From JANLVI01 sp031363915 (GTDB taxonomy: Bacteria > Vulcanimicrobiota > Vulcanimicrobiia > Vulcanimicrobiales > Vulcanimicrobiaceae), in the NCBI GenBank assembly GCA_031363915.1, contig JANLVI010000001.1:1-64000 (forward strand): a stretch of DNA of 64,000 nt, read 5' to 3'. The stretch's first letter is position 1; the number at the start of each line of letters is the position of its first letter. The notes under the pieces are model-generated. The model saw only the letters and a list, made by a program, of their open reading frames with translations, was not told the DNA's origin and did not search any database. Position numbers and translations under genes: made by a program. Shown piece by piece: positions 1 to 7,357 of the stretch.

Positions 1-69
1 ATCATCAAAATTCTCGATGCGGCAAAGTTGAGCGGCCTCGAGGATGTCGGCTTTGTCACTTCCGGGTAG
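1..69 (+). CDS. ExbD/TolR-family protein, C-terminal end (partial)
   Basis: Only the last 22 residues are present; the gene begins outside the window. The ending (ILDAAKLSGLEDVGFVTSG) has the typical ExbD/TolR C-terminal pattern, in which a helix of the type 'vldaakkaGl' is followed by a strand 'vgfvT'. The next gene ends in a very similar way (VMDAAKSADLIDFGLANK). ExbD proteins are inner-membrane stator subunits that work with ExbB to energise TonB. Two exbD genes in tandem before tonB suggest an exbB-exbD-exbD-tonB operon whose first part lies upstream. The assignment rests on a short stretch plus the context. Confidence 0.75.
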   Translation: MIKILDAAKLSGLEDVGFVTSG

Positions 70-87
70 ATGGCGCTTTAACTCACC

Positions 88-498
88 GTGGCCGTATCGA
101 CTGGACAAAACGAAGAAGAGGTCATGTCGACCATCAACATCACGCCCTTCACGGACGTGTTGCTGGTGCTCCTGATCATCTTTATCATTCTCGCCTCGGT
201 CACCAAAGAGCCGAAGCTTCCGATTGCCAAGAACGCCGACAAAGTGATCTCCTCGGATATCGTCGTTCTGATCGACGAGAAAAATAAAATCCAAGTCGGC
301 TCGAAGGTGATCACCGAGGAGAACGCGCCTGAGACGTTCAGGGAACTCAAGGCGAACACCGGCGGAAAACTCAAGTCCATCATTATCAAAGCGGATCCGA
401 AAGCTTCGTACGGCACGATTCTGCGGGTGATGGATGCCGCAAAATCGGCCGACCTGATCGACTTCGGCCTTGCCAACAAGACTGAGGGCACAAAGTAG
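88..498 (+). CDS. exbD: ExbD/TolR-family biopolymer transport protein
   Basis: Proton-channel stator subunit of the TonB energising complex in the inner membrane. The protein is 136 residues, normal for ExbD. It has a short cytoplasmic N-terminus, the hallmark motif INITPFTDVLLVLLIIF with the conserved membrane Asp at residue 23, one transmembrane helix (about 22-40) and a periplasmic domain ending in the ExbD-type helix and strand. The chosen start is GTG, giving the usual dozen residues before the motif; an ATG twelve codons later would also keep the helix. It lies 18 nt after a first exbD and 2 nt before tonB, so the two stators and the energy transducer are one transcription unit. Confidence 0.9.
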   Translation: MAVSTGQNEEEVMSTINITPFTDVLLVLLIIFIILASVTKEPKLPIAKNADKVISSDIVVLIDEKNKIQVGSKVITEENAPETFRELKANTGGKLKSIIIKADPKASYGTILRVMDAAKSADLIDFGLANKTEGTK

Positions 499-500
499 CA

Positions 501-1262
501 ATGGCCCAAAAGAAGCCGCCCGCAACGCCGCCCACCTCAGGTGAGCGCGCACGTAATTTCTTGCTCTACGGCATCGGTCTCTCGATTCTCTTGCACTTGA
601 TGCTCGGTCCGCTGGTGAAGTTCAATCGCACGGTCACCGAAGAAGCGCCGCCGCAAAAAGTGACGATGATTAAAGCGCCAACGCCTCCGCCGCCGACGCC
701 CACGCCAAAGCCCACGCCACCGCCGACTCCGACTCCGCCGCCGAAATCGACTCCGCCGCCAGAAAAGCATACTCCAGAACCACAAGTCAAAAAAGTTCAA
801 GTTAAGACGATCAAGACGACAAACAAAGGCAACGGCCCAACGGAACACGCGAATACGCTCACCACGGGAGACCGTGAAGCGGGAAATCCCAACGGCAATT
901 CGCCCACGGGATCGCCTGCGACGGCAGCCGCGGCGGCCTCCGCTGCTCCGGCGACCCCGGCTCCCACGCCGACGCCGAAGCCGGCTTGTGCGGTGCCCAA
1001 CGACGAGCCCCGGGTTCTCGACCCGTATCCTCCCGAAACGCCGGCGATCGCGCAGTCGCAAGGGATTACGGGGACGGTTGAAGTTCAGGTCGACCTCGAT
1101 GCGAACAGCAAGATTCTCGCGACGCGGGCGACGTCGGGACCCTCAATCCTCCGCAACGCCGCGCTCACGGCGACGAAGTCGAGCAAATTCAAAACCGAGA
1201 TTCGTAACTGCCTTCCGCAGGCAGCGACCTACAGGTACATCGTCGAGTTTACCAACAGTTAA
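501..1262 (+). CDS. tonB: TonB family energy transducer
   Basis: Couples the ExbBD proton channel to outer-membrane TonB-dependent receptors. Of 253 residues, 19-38 form the single N-terminal membrane anchor and contain Ser28 and His32 in the Ser-x3-His spacing typical of TonB. Residues of about 55-95 are a Pro/Thr/Lys-rich periplasmic spacer, followed by an Ala/Pro-rich linker. About 170-253 is the TonB C-terminal domain, starting near 'PYPPETPAIAQSQGITGTV', the usual 'YP..A...gieG.V' pattern. It starts with ATG 2 nt after exbD and is followed by a strong hairpin, so it is the last gene of the operon. No receptor gene is visible here. Confidence 0.9.
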   Translation: MAQKKPPATPPTSGERARNFLLYGIGLSILLHLMLGPLVKFNRTVTEEAPPQKVTMIKAPTPPPPTPTPKPTPPPTPTPPPKSTPPPEKHTPEPQVKKVQVKTIKTTNKGNGPTEHANTLTTGDREAGNPNGNSPTGSPATAAAAASAAPATPAPTPTPKPACAVPNDEPRVLDPYPPETPAIAQSQGITGTVEVQVDLDANSKILATRATSGPSILRNAALTATKSSKFKTEIRNCLPQAATYRYIVEFTNS

Positions 1263-1279
1263 GGCTCGCTAGCGGACAA

Positions 1280-1316
1280 ACGAAAAAGGGACGTGCATCG
1301 CACGCCCCTTTTTCGT
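1280..1316. terminator. Bidirectional rho-independent terminator
   Basis: An inverted repeat with arms 'acgaaaaaggg' plus 'acgtgc' and their near-complement forms a GC-rich inner stem. It is flanked by A-rich sequence on one side and T-rich on the other, so it can terminate on both strands. It separates the + strand tonB operon from the minus-strand PilZ gene that converges on it. Confidence 0.8.
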
Positions 1317-1333
1317 TTTCGTGGCGGCGTCGG

Positions 1334-1768
1334 CTAGAGAAAGCCGAGGTCGCGTAAGCGGTGAATCGTATCGATGTAGCGCAGCAACTCGCGCTCGGTT
1401 TCTTCACCGTGTTCGAGAAATGCGATACCGGTGCGGTATTTCCCGAGTAAGACATCGTGATGCGACCAGCGCACCTGACCGATAAGCCGAAGTTTCGGGC
1501 GCGCACCGCCGCGCAATTCGAGCTCGATCGTTACGTCGTGATGCAGCGGCAACTCGGCGATCGTGAGCATCGCAAGTCCGCCGCTTCCGATATCGTACGC
1601 CTCGGTATATTCTGGGCGGATATCTTCGGAAATCGTATACGAAACGAGCAGCGAATCGCCGACCCGCGGAAAAATGCGAGCATGGGCGTTGGCTACAATC
1701 GATTCGTCACTCACACCTAAGCGCGTTCTTACGAAGCGATGCAAAACACCTGCCGTGGCAAAGGGCAT
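1334..1768 (-). CDS. PilZ-like domain protein
   Basis: Small soluble protein of 144 residues if the ATG is used. A TTG 16 codons upstream would extend it into the uppP start region, so the ATG is preferred. The centre carries 'YDIGSGGLAM', close to the second c-di-GMP-binding motif of PilZ domains (D/N-x-S-x-x-G). It is followed by the expected strands and 'GIAFLE' near the end, so a PilZ beta-barrel is likely. The first PilZ motif (RxxxR) is not visible; 'FPRVGDSLLVSYT' keeps a single Arg in that area. It may therefore bind c-di-GMP weakly or not at all. The only neighbour on its strand lies far downstream, so it appears monocistronic. Confidence 0.6.
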   Translation of the reverse strand: MPFATAGVLHRFVRTRLGVSDESIVANAHARIFPRVGDSLLVSYTISEDIRPEYTEAYDIGSGGLAMLTIAELPLHHDVTIELELRGGARPKLRLIGQVRWSHHDVLLGKYRTGIAFLEHGEETERELLRYIDTIHRLRDLGFL

Positions 1769-1797
1769 CGCGTTCAGACGCGCGTACCTACGCGAAC

Positions 1798-2652
1798 GTG
1801 TCGTTTGCACAAGCAATGTTTCTCGCCGTCTTGCAAGGAGTGAGCGAGCTCTTCCCGGTGAGCAGCCTGGGTCATACCGTCATCATCCCAGCGCTCCTGC
1901 GCTGGAAAGTCGACCGCAGCGATCCCACGTTCCTTGCGTTCGTCGTCGTTCTGCATCTAGGCACGGCGATTGCACTGGTCGTCTTTTATTGGCGCGAGTG
2001 GGTCGCGATCGTCGGTGCGTTGGTCCAGAGCGTCGTGCGCGGGAAACTTTCCAACTCGCGCGATGAGAAGGTCGCTTGGCTTCTCGTCGCCGGGACGATT
2101 CCCGTCGGGTTGCTCGGCGTTTTCTTTCAAAAGACGGTTCAGGGTCTTTTCGCTTCGCCGATGATCGTCTCGCTGTTCCTCGTGGCGAATGCCTTCGTTA
2201 TGTTTTTAGGCGAACGTCTGCGTAGCCGCCAGGCCTCGGCCGTTGACCGCCCCAATCGACCGCTCGAAGCCTTGGGTTGGCAAGACGCGATCAAAGTCGG
2301 ACTCGCTCAGGGTCTCGCATTGCTGCCCGGTATCTCGCGTTCGGGCTCTTCGATCGTCGCGGGACTGTTGCTCGATCTCGATCACGAAGATGCGGCGAAA
2401 TATTCGTTCTTGCTCGCAACGCCGGTCATCCTTGCTGCCGGCGTTCTCGAGTTGCCCGAACTCTTCGCGCCCGAGGTGCATCTGGTGCTCGTCCAGTCGA
2501 TCGTCGGCGCGATCGTCGCGGGGTTGACCGCGTATGCATCGGTCGCCTTCTTGACGAAGTACTTCAAAGATAACGATCTGCGGCCATTCGGCTGGTATTG
2601 CTTGATCGTAGGTTTGGTCTCGTTCACGCTCTTTGCTGCGAAAGTTGTCTAG
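1798..2652 (+). CDS. uppP: Undecaprenyl-diphosphatase UppP (BacA)
   Basis: Integral membrane phosphatase that converts undecaprenyl diphosphate to undecaprenyl phosphate, recycling the lipid carrier for peptidoglycan and polysaccharide synthesis. At 284 residues it is normal for the family. Both active-site signatures are clear: 'LQGVSELFPVSSLGH' near residues 13-27 and 'LPGISRSGSS' near 176-185, embedded in a series of hydrophobic helices. The start is GTG, giving 'MSFAQAMFLAVLQG', typical of UppP. A small membrane-protein gene follows directly after its stop, probably in the same transcript. Confidence 0.95.
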   Translation: MSFAQAMFLAVLQGVSELFPVSSLGHTVIIPALLRWKVDRSDPTFLAFVVVLHLGTAIALVVFYWREWVAIVGALVQSVVRGKLSNSRDEKVAWLLVAGTIPVGLLGVFFQKTVQGLFASPMIVSLFLVANAFVMFLGERLRSRQASAVDRPNRPLEALGWQDAIKVGLAQGLALLPGISRSGSSIVAGLLLDLDHEDAAKYSFLLATPVILAAGVLELPELFAPEVHLVLVQSIVGAIVAGLTAYASVAFLTKYFKDNDLRPFGWYCLIVGLVSFTLFAAKVV

Positions 2653-2847
2653 ATGAAACTGCTTCCGATCGTTCTTGCCGTTGTCTGCGCCGTAATCGCG
2701 GTTCTCTACTGGACCGGCCATTTTTTTCCAAGCGGCGTCCACACGAAGCACGGCGTCGTGTTCGCATTCCTCGCCGTGCTGTGCTTGGTTTGGTATCGCT
2801 TCGCAAGCAACTCGGACAGCAGCTCGAACGTCGGTAAGCGAATTTAA
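2653..2847 (+). CDS. Small two-helix membrane protein
   Basis: A 64-residue protein with two hydrophobic segments (about 4-20 and 34-49) separated by a short charged/His-containing loop, and a Ser/Asn-rich tail. I do not recognise a family. Its ATG comes immediately after the uppP stop codon, so it is probably co-transcribed and translationally coupled. A role connected with UppP or the envelope is a guess from position only. It is probably real because the spacing is typical of this genome and the hydrophobic pattern is coherent. Confidence 0.6.
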   Translation: MKLLPIVLAVVCAVIAVLYWTGHFFPSGVHTKHGVVFAFLAVLCLVWYRFASNSDSSSNVGKRI

Positions 2848-2854
2848 TCTCGGT

Positions 2855-3769
2855 CTAACGGCGGCCGACGACGTAGGTCTCGTCGGCGTGGGGTGAGATT
2901 ATCTCTACGTGTGGGCGGAAATCGTGCATGAGTGCTTTGAAATGTGCGGCGTTTTGTAGCGTTGTTTGCAGAATGATTAGCGGTGCTGATTCGGCTGCTG
3001 CGAAGACCGCGCCGAGGGCGCGATCGTAGCTTGAGTCTTCGTTTGTTCTCTGCACGAAGATCGTGTCGCGATAGTAGCGCTCGATATCCAAGTACGGATC
3101 GCCTTGCCACCAGGCTTCCCACATCCAAATGCGCGCGTCGGCCTTTTTGTGCGCGTTTCGTCCGGGAGGAGCGATGAAGACTGCATCGGCCGTTGTGGCG
3201 GCGAGCGTTGCGTTGAAGTCTCCGCGGCGTACGGTGTTTCGCAGCGCGTTTTGCGTGACGAGGCGCTCCGTCTCGCGGATGTAATGCCAGGCGAGTTCGC
3301 TTGGCGGAATATCCGCCATGTCGTCTTGGTATTTTGATTTTTGCAGCCAGTAGCAGAGTACGTGCCAGAGGCCGGCGATCGCCAGACCCGTTTGGCCGTC
3401 ACTGCGTAAATTGTGCACGTTGCTGTGCCATACGCCAAGATAGATGCACTGCTCTTCCGTGAAGAACACGCCGTCCCAACCTTTGAACAGGTCCATCGGA
3501 TAAATGCGGCCCGGCAGCATCTCGACGATTTCGGCGACTTCGTTGTCGCGCAGAATCGTCAGGTCGTTCACGACCATACCTTCGCCGGCGCGTACGAACC
3601 AATCGACCAAATCGCCGCCGTGCACCGAGATGCCGTGACGTTTGAGGAAATTCAAATGCGCGGGATAGCCCATAAACGGATCGATGACGCTCTTGGCATC
3701 GTACTGCTGGAGAATTTCGATCAGCCGCGAGCCGGAGATGCGGCGCGTGCGTTCGCTCAAGTCGATCAT
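2855..3769 (-). CDS. Degenerate D12-class (Dam-like) adenine methyltransferase homologue
   Basis: 304-residue protein whose layout recalls D12-class DNA N6-adenine methyltransferases. 'SVIDPFMGYPAHLNFLKRHG' sits where the family has 'DPFxGsGxvalylkxxG', followed by 'GGDLVDWFVRA', 'FFTEEQCIYLGVWHSNV' and a helical block. The catalytic DPPY position appears as 'DAVFIAPPGR'. Both the AdoMet-binding GxG and the DPPY motif are therefore altered, so methyltransferase activity is doubtful. Its start overlaps the stop of the HD-GYP-like gene by ATGA, so the two are co-translated. The family resemblance is by eye and needs a profile search; the function is unknown. Confidence 0.5.
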   Translation of the reverse strand: MIDLSERTRRISGSRLIEILQQYDAKSVIDPFMGYPAHLNFLKRHGISVHGGDLVDWFVRAGEGMVVNDLTILRDNEVAEIVEMLPGRIYPMDLFKGWDGVFFTEEQCIYLGVWHSNVHNLRSDGQTGLAIAGLWHVLCYWLQKSKYQDDMADIPPSELAWHYIRETERLVTQNALRNTVRRGDFNATLAATTADAVFIAPPGRNAHKKADARIWMWEAWWQGDPYLDIERYYRDTIFVQRTNEDSSYDRALGAVFAAAESAPLIILQTTLQNAAHFKALMHDFRPHVEIISPHADETYVVGRR

Positions 3770-4968
3770 GCGCTCACCCCTTGCGCTTTGACGAACGCAT
3801 TCACCGTGGTTGGATCGAATTGGGTGCCGGACGCCGCAACGATTCGTGACGCGGCGCTCGGTCCGTTCGATGGTGTGAGTCCGTAGGAGCCCGAGACGAG
3901 CGACTCGTACGCGGTCGCAAGTCCGATGACGCGCGCGATCGGATCGATGTCATCGCCGCGCTTGCGGTCGGGTAATCCGGTACCGTCGAACCACTCCGAT
4001 GCTCCGCGCAGCGCGGGGGCCAGACGTGCATAGCTCGGCGCGATGCTGACGATCGCCGCAGCGGCCGTTCCTTCGGCAGCCCGCACGTCACGTCCGAGTC
4101 GCGAGAGCGGATCGAACTCATCGCCGACGCCGCGCCCGTGCAGGCGGCCGAACGCCGTGAATTCGGCGGCGAGCATTGCGTCATCCCGCACGTGCGAGGC
4201 CCAGCCGAGTTCCTTTGCCGTCGTTCCGACGTAAGCAGCGATGCGTTCGCCGCGGCCGGCACTGCGCTCGTCGCGTTCGTCGGCATCGCGTGCGATAGCA
4301 ACGATGGCGGCGTCTGGATTCGCGAGTGCGCGATCGATCTCGAGCGGCGGCTCGATGATCTGCGCGATCGATTCGCGATTCATCATGAAGTAGTCGCGGA
4401 ATTCGCGCACGAGCGGCACCGAGAACGCTTTGCCGCTGCGGCCGAGGATCTCGTACATCACTTCATCGGCGCTGCGCGGTTCGCTCGGATCGTTGCCCAG
4501 TTCGACGAACGTCATCGCGATGTTGACGATCATCGCAAGCGACGGAATGCCATGCCAGCGCAGGCGATCGGGATAGCCCGTGCCGTCCCACGATTCACAG
4601 TGCCAACGAATCATATCGGCCGTTGCCGCCGGAAGTCCGCCGATTCTGGCAATTATCTTGGCACCGTGGAGCGGGATATCCCAGCGCGAGATCTCGCGCG
4701 CGCGTTCGCTCCATCCGTCGTTCTGCGATTTGAGTCGGACGCCGCCGATGCCGTGCAGGAGCCCGGCATAGTACGCTGCCGTGATCCCCGTCGCGTCGAC
4801 ACCGTGGCGTTCGGCCAGGCGGGCAGCGAGGCTCGCCACACCGGCGCTCGCGCCCAGCGCCCGGCCGGAAACGGCATCGCCGACCGCACCGAGCAGCCGC
4901 ATTGCATCGCGAAACACGCGGTCGGCCGCAGGAACGGGATCGCCGACAAAACCAGGCAACAGTGTCAT
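3766..4968 (-). CDS. Degenerate tandem HD-GYP domain protein
   Basis: 400 residues with two HD-GYP-like modules. In the first, the metal-binding 'HD' is 'LLHGIGG' (His72-Gly73 instead of His-Asp) and the HHE triad reads 'HCESWDGTGYP' (His123-Cys124-Glu125), while the GYP loop is intact. The second module near residue 330 keeps only 'WFDGTGLPDR' and the following helix 'VIGLATAYESLVSG'. Canonical HD-GYP enzymes hydrolyse c-di-GMP; with these changes this one is more likely a sensor or scaffold. It is divergent from moaC with only about 27 nt between the starts, and it is coupled by ATGA to the downstream D12-like gene. Confidence 0.65.
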   Translation of the reverse strand: MTLLPGFVGDPVPAADRVFRDAMRLLGAVGDAVSGRALGASAGVASLAARLAERHGVDATGITAAYYAGLLHGIGGVRLKSQNDGWSERAREISRWDIPLHGAKIIARIGGLPAATADMIRWHCESWDGTGYPDRLRWHGIPSLAMIVNIAMTFVELGNDPSEPRSADEVMYEILGRSGKAFSVPLVREFRDYFMMNRESIAQIIEPPLEIDRALANPDAAIVAIARDADERDERSAGRGERIAAYVGTTAKELGWASHVRDDAMLAAEFTAFGRLHGRGVGDEFDPLSRLGRDVRAAEGTAAAAIVSIAPSYARLAPALRGASEWFDGTGLPDRKRGDDIDPIARVIGLATAYESLVSGSYGLTPSNGPSAASRIVAASGTQFDPTTVNAFVKAQGVSA

Positions 4969-4995
4969 CCGTACAAATGGCGAATTCTTTGCAGC

Positions 4996-5469
4996 GTGCC
5001 GAAACCCTCACATATCTCTGCCGATGGTTCGATTACGATGGTCGACGTCGGCGGCAAAGAGCAAACGACCCGCGAGGCACGTGCCGAAGCGCACGTGAGA
5101 CTCCATCCCGATACGGCGGCCGCGTTGCGGTCGCTCACACTTGCAAAAGGCGATGCGTTCGTGACCGCTCAAGTCGCTGGGATTCTTGCTGCAAAGCAAA
5201 CGGGGACGCTCATTCCGCTCTGTCATCCGCTCGGACTCGATGCCGTCGACGTGCGGTTTGAGTGGCCCGAGCCCACGCTCCTACGCATCGAAACGCGCGC
5301 CGCGACAACCGGCCCGACGGGTGTCGAGATGGAAGCGCTCGTTGCGGCGAGCGTTGCGGCGCTGACTATTTACGACATGTGCAAGGCGATGGAGAAAGGG
5401 ATCGTGATCGAATCGGTCCGGCTCCTCTCGAAATCCGGCGGCAAAAGCGGCCGTTGGGTGCGCTCTTGA
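4996..5469 (+). CDS. moaC: Cyclic pyranopterin monophosphate synthase MoaC
   Basis: Second step of molybdenum cofactor synthesis: converts the MoaA product into cyclic pyranopterin monophosphate. The start is a GTG giving 'VPKPSHISADGSITMVDVGGK', the normal MoaC N-terminus, and a length of 157 residues. Signatures include 'LIPLCHPLGLDAVDV', 'GPTGVEMEALVAASVAALTIYDMCKA' (seen in two halves) and the C-terminal 'LLSKSGGKSG'. It overlaps mogA by TTGA. No moaA, moaD or moaE is present in this window. An open frame extends far upstream, but that part is antisense to the HD-GYP gene and is not MoaC. Confidence 0.93.
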   Translation: MPKPSHISADGSITMVDVGGKEQTTREARAEAHVRLHPDTAAALRSLTLAKGDAFVTAQVAGILAAKQTGTLIPLCHPLGLDAVDVRFEWPEPTLLRIETRAATTGPTGVEMEALVAASVAALTIYDMCKAMEKGIVIESVRLLSKSGGKSGRWVRS

Positions 5470-5948
5470 GCTACCGGACGGCCGTGGTCATCCTCTCGGA
5501 TCGAGCGGCGGCGGGGACGCGCCCGGACGGCTGCATCCCGGTGGTCCGCGAGCTCCTCGGCGAGGCATTCCTGCTCGATGACGAGCGGGTGCTGCCGGAT
5601 GACCCGGCGGCGCTTGCCGCAACGCTCATCTCGCTTGTCGACGTGGACGGTTTCGCGCTGATCCTCACGAGCGGCGGAACGGGCCTGGGCCCGCGCGACC
5701 GCACGCCCCAAACGACCGCCTCGGTCGTAGACTATGAAGTGCCCGGGATCGGCGAGGCGATGCGGGCGTCGTCGTCCGCGTTTATCAAGACTGCGATGCT
5801 CTCGCGCGCGATCGCCGGAGTGCGCGGCCGCTCGCTCATTGTGAATCTGCCCGGTAGTCCCAAAGCCGTTCGGGAGACGCTGGGGATCTTGCTTCCCGCC
5901 CTGCCCCATGCGCTCGATTTACTCGCAGGCGAGGTTGCCGATGGGTAA
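5466..5948 (+). CDS. mog: Molybdopterin adenylyltransferase (MogA/MoaB family)
   Basis: Activates molybdopterin by adenylation before metal insertion. The 160-residue protein starts at a TTG overlapping the moaC stop (TTGA). This gives 'YRTAVVILSDRAAAGTRPDGC', the standard start of the MoCF-binding fold. It carries 'LTSGGTGLGPRDRTPQT' (substrate-binding loop, about residues 63-79) and 'NLPGSPKAVRETL' near the C-terminus, both diagnostic. The coupling with moaC supports the pathway assignment. MogA and MoaB cannot be separated with confidence by motif reading alone. Confidence 0.9.
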   Translation: MSYRTAVVILSDRAAAGTRPDGCIPVVRELLGEAFLLDDERVLPDDPAALAATLISLVDVDGFALILTSGGTGLGPRDRTPQTTASVVDYEVPGIGEAMRASSSAFIKTAMLSRAIAGVRGRSLIVNLPGSPKAVRETLGILLPALPHALDLLAGEVADG

Positions 5949-6006
5949 GGCTTTTCCCACTTGCGTCTCCCCGTCCAAAATCGCAGGCGTCGTCCTCGTG
6001 GTCGGG

Positions 6007-6020
6007 TATACTTTCGGGTA
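6007..6020 (+). promoter_or_regulatory. Candidate leaderless promoter of the fol operon
   Basis: TATACT at 6007-6012 matches the -10 consensus at five of six positions and ends 8 nt before an ATG at 6021. Transcription would then start at or beside the ATG, leaving no room for a Shine-Dalgarno site. I see no good -35 element. The same arrangement occurs before the ClpS-like gene and the HD-GYP gene at 11560. Confidence 0.45.
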
Positions 6021-6038
6021 ATGGTGAGCGACCGGTGA
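6021..6038 (+). other. Five-codon leader ORF overlapping the folC start
   Basis: ATG GTG AGC GAC CGG TGA encodes MVSDR. Its TGA overlaps the GTG initiation codon of folC (GTGA). With the -10 box at 6007 the ATG would lie at the 5' end of the mRNA. Ribosomes loading on this leaderless ORF could re-initiate on folC, which has no convincing Shine-Dalgarno site of its own. It is too short to judge by composition; the evidence is purely positional. Confidence 0.35.
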
Positions 6039-7357
6039 CCTTCGCATCCGCAACGTCGTATTTGCTTGGAACGATCAACGAGACGCTCTCGCGGCGGATG
6101 CCGAATCGGCTCGACCGTATGCGTGCTTTTTTAGCCGCGCTCGGCGATCCGCAAGAACGCTACCCGATCGTCCACGTCGGCGGTACGAGCGGTAAAGGTT
6201 CGACCTCGACGATGATCGCAGCGGCGCTCACGCAAGCCGGGCATCGCAGCGGCTTACATACGAAGCCCCATCTCGCATCGGTGACGGAACGCTCGCGTAT
6301 CGACGGCGTGTCGATCGACGAAGATCGTTTTGCCGATGTGATGAGCACGTTGATCGAAGCGGTCGACAAGATAGGGCACAAACACGGCCGTCCTTCGTAC
6401 TACGAGACGCTGCTCGCGATCGCGTTCGTCTATTTCGCACAGGAAAACGTCGATGTCGCCGTGATCGAGGTTGGTATCGGCGGTGAACTCGACGGCACGA
6501 ACGTGATCGTCGCGCCGCGCGTGAGCGTCATTACGACGATCGGCCTCGATCATACCGAAACGCTCGGCGAGACGCTCGAACTTATCGCGCGCGACAAAGC
6601 CGGAATCGCGCGCCCCGGCGTGCCGCTCGTCTCGGACGTCGCCGATCCTGGTGCGCGCGCCGTCATCGAAGCCAAGTGCGCGGCCCTCGGTGCACCGTTT
6701 ATTTCCGTCCGCGATAGCGCGCAGATCGAAGAACGTCCGGGCGAACTCTACGGCCAGTCATTCGGTATCGTGACGCCGGTCGATCGCTACGATCTTTCGC
6801 TGCCGATCCTCGGCGGTTTCCAGCGCCGGAACGCAGCGACCGCAATCCGCGCGCTCGAGTGTTTGGGCCCAGATCTGCGGCCCGCGCGCTGCGATATCGA
6901 AAACGCGTTCGCCAACTTGATGATCCCCGGCCGGATGGAATATTTTCCGTCGCATCCGGCAGTCGTGTTCGACATCGCGCACAATCCCGAGAAGGCGCAA
7001 AGCCTAGCGGACGCGCTCGTGCAGACGTTTCCGGACCGGCGCTTCACGTTCATTATGGCCGTCGCGGATAGCAAGGATGCCGGCGCCGTGATCGCGCCGT
7101 TTGCGGCGCTGCGCGCCAATTTCATTTTCACCTCGTTCGAAACCGCGGGCCGGAACGCGATCCGGCCGCAGCGTCTGGCGAGTCTCGCCGGCGATTATGG
7201 GATATGGGGCCGTGCGATCAACGATGCCGTCGAAGCGTTTTCGATCGCGCGACGGAACGCCGAAGCATCGGACATCATCGTCGTCACGGGCTCGACGTTC
7301 GTGGTCGCGGAACTCCGCGAGTGGTGGTTTGCGAACGTTGCCAAAGCAAACAACTAG
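6035..7357 (+). CDS. folC: Dihydrofolate/folylpolyglutamate synthase FolC
   Basis: ATP-dependent ligase of the Mur-ligase superfamily that adds glutamate to dihydropteroate and folates. The 440-residue protein starts with GTG. It shows the N-terminal 'LDRMRAFLAALGDP', the P-loop 'HVGGTSGKGSTSTMI' (about 47-61), 'GLHTKPHLASVTERSRIDG', the conserved 'EVGIGGELDGTNV' and 'TTIGLDHTETLGETLELIARDKAGI', and the C-terminal domain. It is the first gene of a folate cluster folC-folP-folB-folK, overlapping folP by about 20 nt. Confidence 0.95.
   Translation: MTFASATSYLLGTINETLSRRMPNRLDRMRAFLAALGDPQERYPIVHVGGTSGKGSTSTMIAAALTQAGHRSGLHTKPHLASVTERSRIDGVSIDEDRFADVMSTLIEAVDKIGHKHGRPSYYETLLAIAFVYFAQENVDVAVIEVGIGGELDGTNVIVAPRVSVITTIGLDHTETLGETLELIARDKAGIARPGVPLVSDVADPGARAVIEAKCAALGAPFISVRDSAQIEERPGELYGQSFGIVTPVDRYDLSLPILGGFQRRNAATAIRALECLGPDLRPARCDIENAFANLMIPGRMEYFPSHPAVVFDIAHNPEKAQSLADALVQTFPDRRFTFIMAVADSKDAGAVIAPFAALRANFIFTSFETAGRNAIRPQRLASLAGDYGIWGRAINDAVEAFSIARRNAEASDIIVVTGSTFVVAELREWWFANVAKANN

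Noticed and set aside
660..780. Imperfect short repeats rich in CCG/CCC as a DNA repeat element
   Set aside because: They encode the proline-rich periplasmic spacer of TonB.
4138..4995. Long N-terminal extension of moaC
   Set aside because: It lies antisense to the HD-GYP gene and has no similarity to MoaC; the GTG at 4996 gives the normal protein.
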